DNA from: Variovorax sp. | Lineage (GTDB): Bacteria > Pseudomonadota > Gammaproteobacteria > Burkholderiales > Burkholderiaceae_C | Reading direction: 5' to 3' | NCBI GenBank assembly: GCA_028292145.1 | Contig: JAQGMX010000504.1 | Coordinates: forward strand, 1-6,712 | Length of the DNA stretch: 6,712 nt | In this document: in pieces, positions 5,565 through 6,712 of the stretch | Numbering within the stretch: the first letter of the stretch is position 1 | Layout of the letters: each line of letters begins with the position of its first letter | The notes under the pieces: model-generated | What the model was told of the DNA's origin: nothing | Seen by the model: only the letters and a program-made list of their open reading frames with translations | The model's database searches: none | Position numbers and translations under genes: made by a program

Positions 5565-6712
5565 GTGGCGCAAGAGGGCGGAGCGACCGCCGTCTGCGCT
5601 GCCGTGCTCGTGGCCGCGCCTGCTTCCGGGCAGGGCAAGACCACGGTCGCGGCGGCGCTGGCACGGTTGCATGCGCGCGCCGGGCGCCGGGTGCGCGCTT
5701 TCAAGTGCGGACCGGATTTTCTCGATCCGCAATGGCTGGCGCTGGCCACCGGTGCGCCCGTGCATTCGCTCGATCTGTGGATGAACGGCGAGGCCGATTG
5801 CCGCGCCCGGCTGCACGAAGCGGCAGCGTCGTCGGACTTGGTCATCGTCGAAGGCGTGATGGGGCTTTTCGACGGCACGCCGAGTGCGGCCGATCTGGCC
5901 GAGCGCTTCGGCCTGCAGGTGCTGGCGGTGATCGACGCAGGCGCGATGGCCGGTACCTTCGGCGCGCTGGCTTTCGGTCTGCAGAACTTCCGTCCGGGCT
6001 TGCCGTGGGCCGGCGTGCTCGCGAACCGCGTCGCCAGCGAGCGTCATGCAGGCATGCTGCGCGATGCGCTGCGGGAGCCGTCGCAATGGCTCGGCGGTTT
6101 GCCGAAGAACGCGGACTTCTCGCTGCCGGAGCGTCACCTCGGCCTCGTGATGGCGCAGGAAACCGACGACGCGCTGGCGCGGCTCGATGCCGCTGCCGAT
6201 GCTTTGGCTGAAACGCCGCTCGGGCGACTGGCGGTCGGCGAACTGCCGCAGGTGCGTTTTGCTGCGCCGGCGATGCGCGTCGACGAGTCGGCTGGCGCTG
6301 GCGCAGCGCGTTTGGCGGGCCGCACCGTCGCCGTTGCGCGCGACGCGGCCTTCGCTTTCATCTACCCGGCGAACCTCGACGTGCTCACCGCACTCGGGGC
6401 GCGCATCCAGTTCTTCTCGCCGCTCGCCGGCGACGCACTGCCAGAATGTGACGCGGTGTGGCTGCCCGGCGGCTATCCCGAACTGCATGCGGAAATGCTC
6501 GCCGGCTGCACGGCGCTGCGCGATGCGTTGGCATCGCACGCGGTGCGCGGCCAGCCGATCTGGGCGGAGTGCGGCGGGATGATGTCGCTGTTCGACACGT
6601 TGACCACGGCTGACGGCCAGGTGCACCGCATGTGGGGCCTGCTGCCCGGCGGCGTGAGGATGCAGAAGCGGTTGGCCGGACTCGGGCCGCAGCGGCTGCA
6701 GACGCGTGCAGG
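5565..6712 (+). CDS. cobB: Cobyrinic acid a,c-diamide synthase (partial, 3' end beyond window)
   Basis: This enzyme of cobalamin synthesis (CobB of the aerobic route, CbiA of the anaerobic route) amidates carboxylates a and c of the corrin ring using glutamine and ATP. The first 382 codons are present. The N-terminal dethiobiotin-synthetase-like ATPase domain has the P-loop APASGQGKTT (18-27), FKCGPDFLDP (46-55) and VEGVMGLFDG (95-104). The C-terminal class I glutamine amidotransferase domain has WLPGGYPELH (299-308) and the nucleophile Cys336 in WAECGGMM. Some 50-80 residues, including the catalytic histidine, should lie past the window. No ATG precedes the P-loop. GTG at 5565 is taken as start; GTG at 5541, overlapping btuB by 16 bases, is equally in frame and possible. 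The gene follows btuB so closely that it should share its B12-controlled mRNA. CobB and CbiA cannot be told apart from this gene alone. Confidence 0.93.
   Translation, partial: MAQEGGATAVCAAVLVAAPASGQGKTTVAAALARLHARAGRRVRAFKCGPDFLDPQWLALATGAPVHSLDLWMNGEADCRARLHEAAASSDLVIVEGVMGLFDGTPSAADLAERFGLQVLAVIDAGAMAGTFGALAFGLQNFRPGLPWAGVLANRVASERHAGMLRDALREPSQWLGGLPKNADFSLPERHLGLVMAQETDDALARLDAAADALAETPLGRLAVGELPQVRFAAPAMRVDESAGAGAARLAGRTVAVARDAAFAFIYPANLDVLTALGARIQFFSPLAGDALPECDAVWLPGGYPELHAEMLAGCTALRDALASHAVRGQPIWAECGGMMSLFDTLTTADGQVHRMWGLLPGGVRMQKRLAGLGPQRLQTRA

Noticed and set aside
4342..5664. Minus-strand open frame of 440 codons opposite btuB
   Set aside because: It is a shadow of the btuB frame; its internal repeat only mirrors the btuB duplication, and its composition is that of antisense GC-rich sequence.
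5526..6626. Minus-strand open frame of 366 codons opposite cobB
   Set aside because: The plus strand here encodes cobB with P-loop and glutaminase motifs intact; the antisense frame has no family features.

Overview
The window is a GC-rich stretch of bacterial chromosome. The gene families (HemN, a TSUP permease, a ZapB-like protein, ZapA, 6S RNA, and a cobalamin riboswitch with BtuB and CobB), the FNR-type operator and the 6S RNA next to zapA all suggest a betaproteobacterium, probably of the Burkholderiales. That placement is inference from gene content; there is no rRNA or other marker to fix a genus. Almost all of the sequence is accounted for by six protein genes, one structured RNA and one riboswitch. 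I see no insertion sequence, CRISPR array, tRNA or prophage.

Left part (1-2286): an FNR/Anr-type palindrome (9-22) stands before hemN, the oxygen-independent coproporphyrinogen III oxidase of haem synthesis, on the + strand. hemN converges, with a 12-base gap, on a minus-strand TauE/SafE (TSUP) family permease gene.

Middle (2287-3170): a minus-strand unit reads zapB-like, zapA, then ssrS (6S RNA), then the TSUP gene. The zapB-like and zapA genes overlap by ATGA and encode two cell-division factors acting at the FtsZ ring. The 6S RNA has its own -10 box and a nearly perfect 20-pair closing stem. The TSUP start codon directly abuts its 3' end.

Right part (3150-6712): on the + strand a candidate -10 box leads into a full cobalamin riboswitch (about 3197-3417). 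Two strong hairpins follow, then btuB (outer-membrane corrinoid receptor) and, 8 bases after its stop, cobB (cobyrinic acid a,c-diamide synthase), which runs off the window end. Corrinoid uptake and corrin amidation therefore appear to share one B12-controlled transcript.

The most unusual thing seen is inside btuB. A 93-bp (31-residue) tandem duplication spans what looks like one whole beta-hairpin of the barrel. It has diverged at five positions, four of them silent, so it is neither a fresh copy nor an assembly stutter. It predicts a barrel with one extra hairpin. No wholly new system is evident; the rest are recognisable families with some interesting arrangements.
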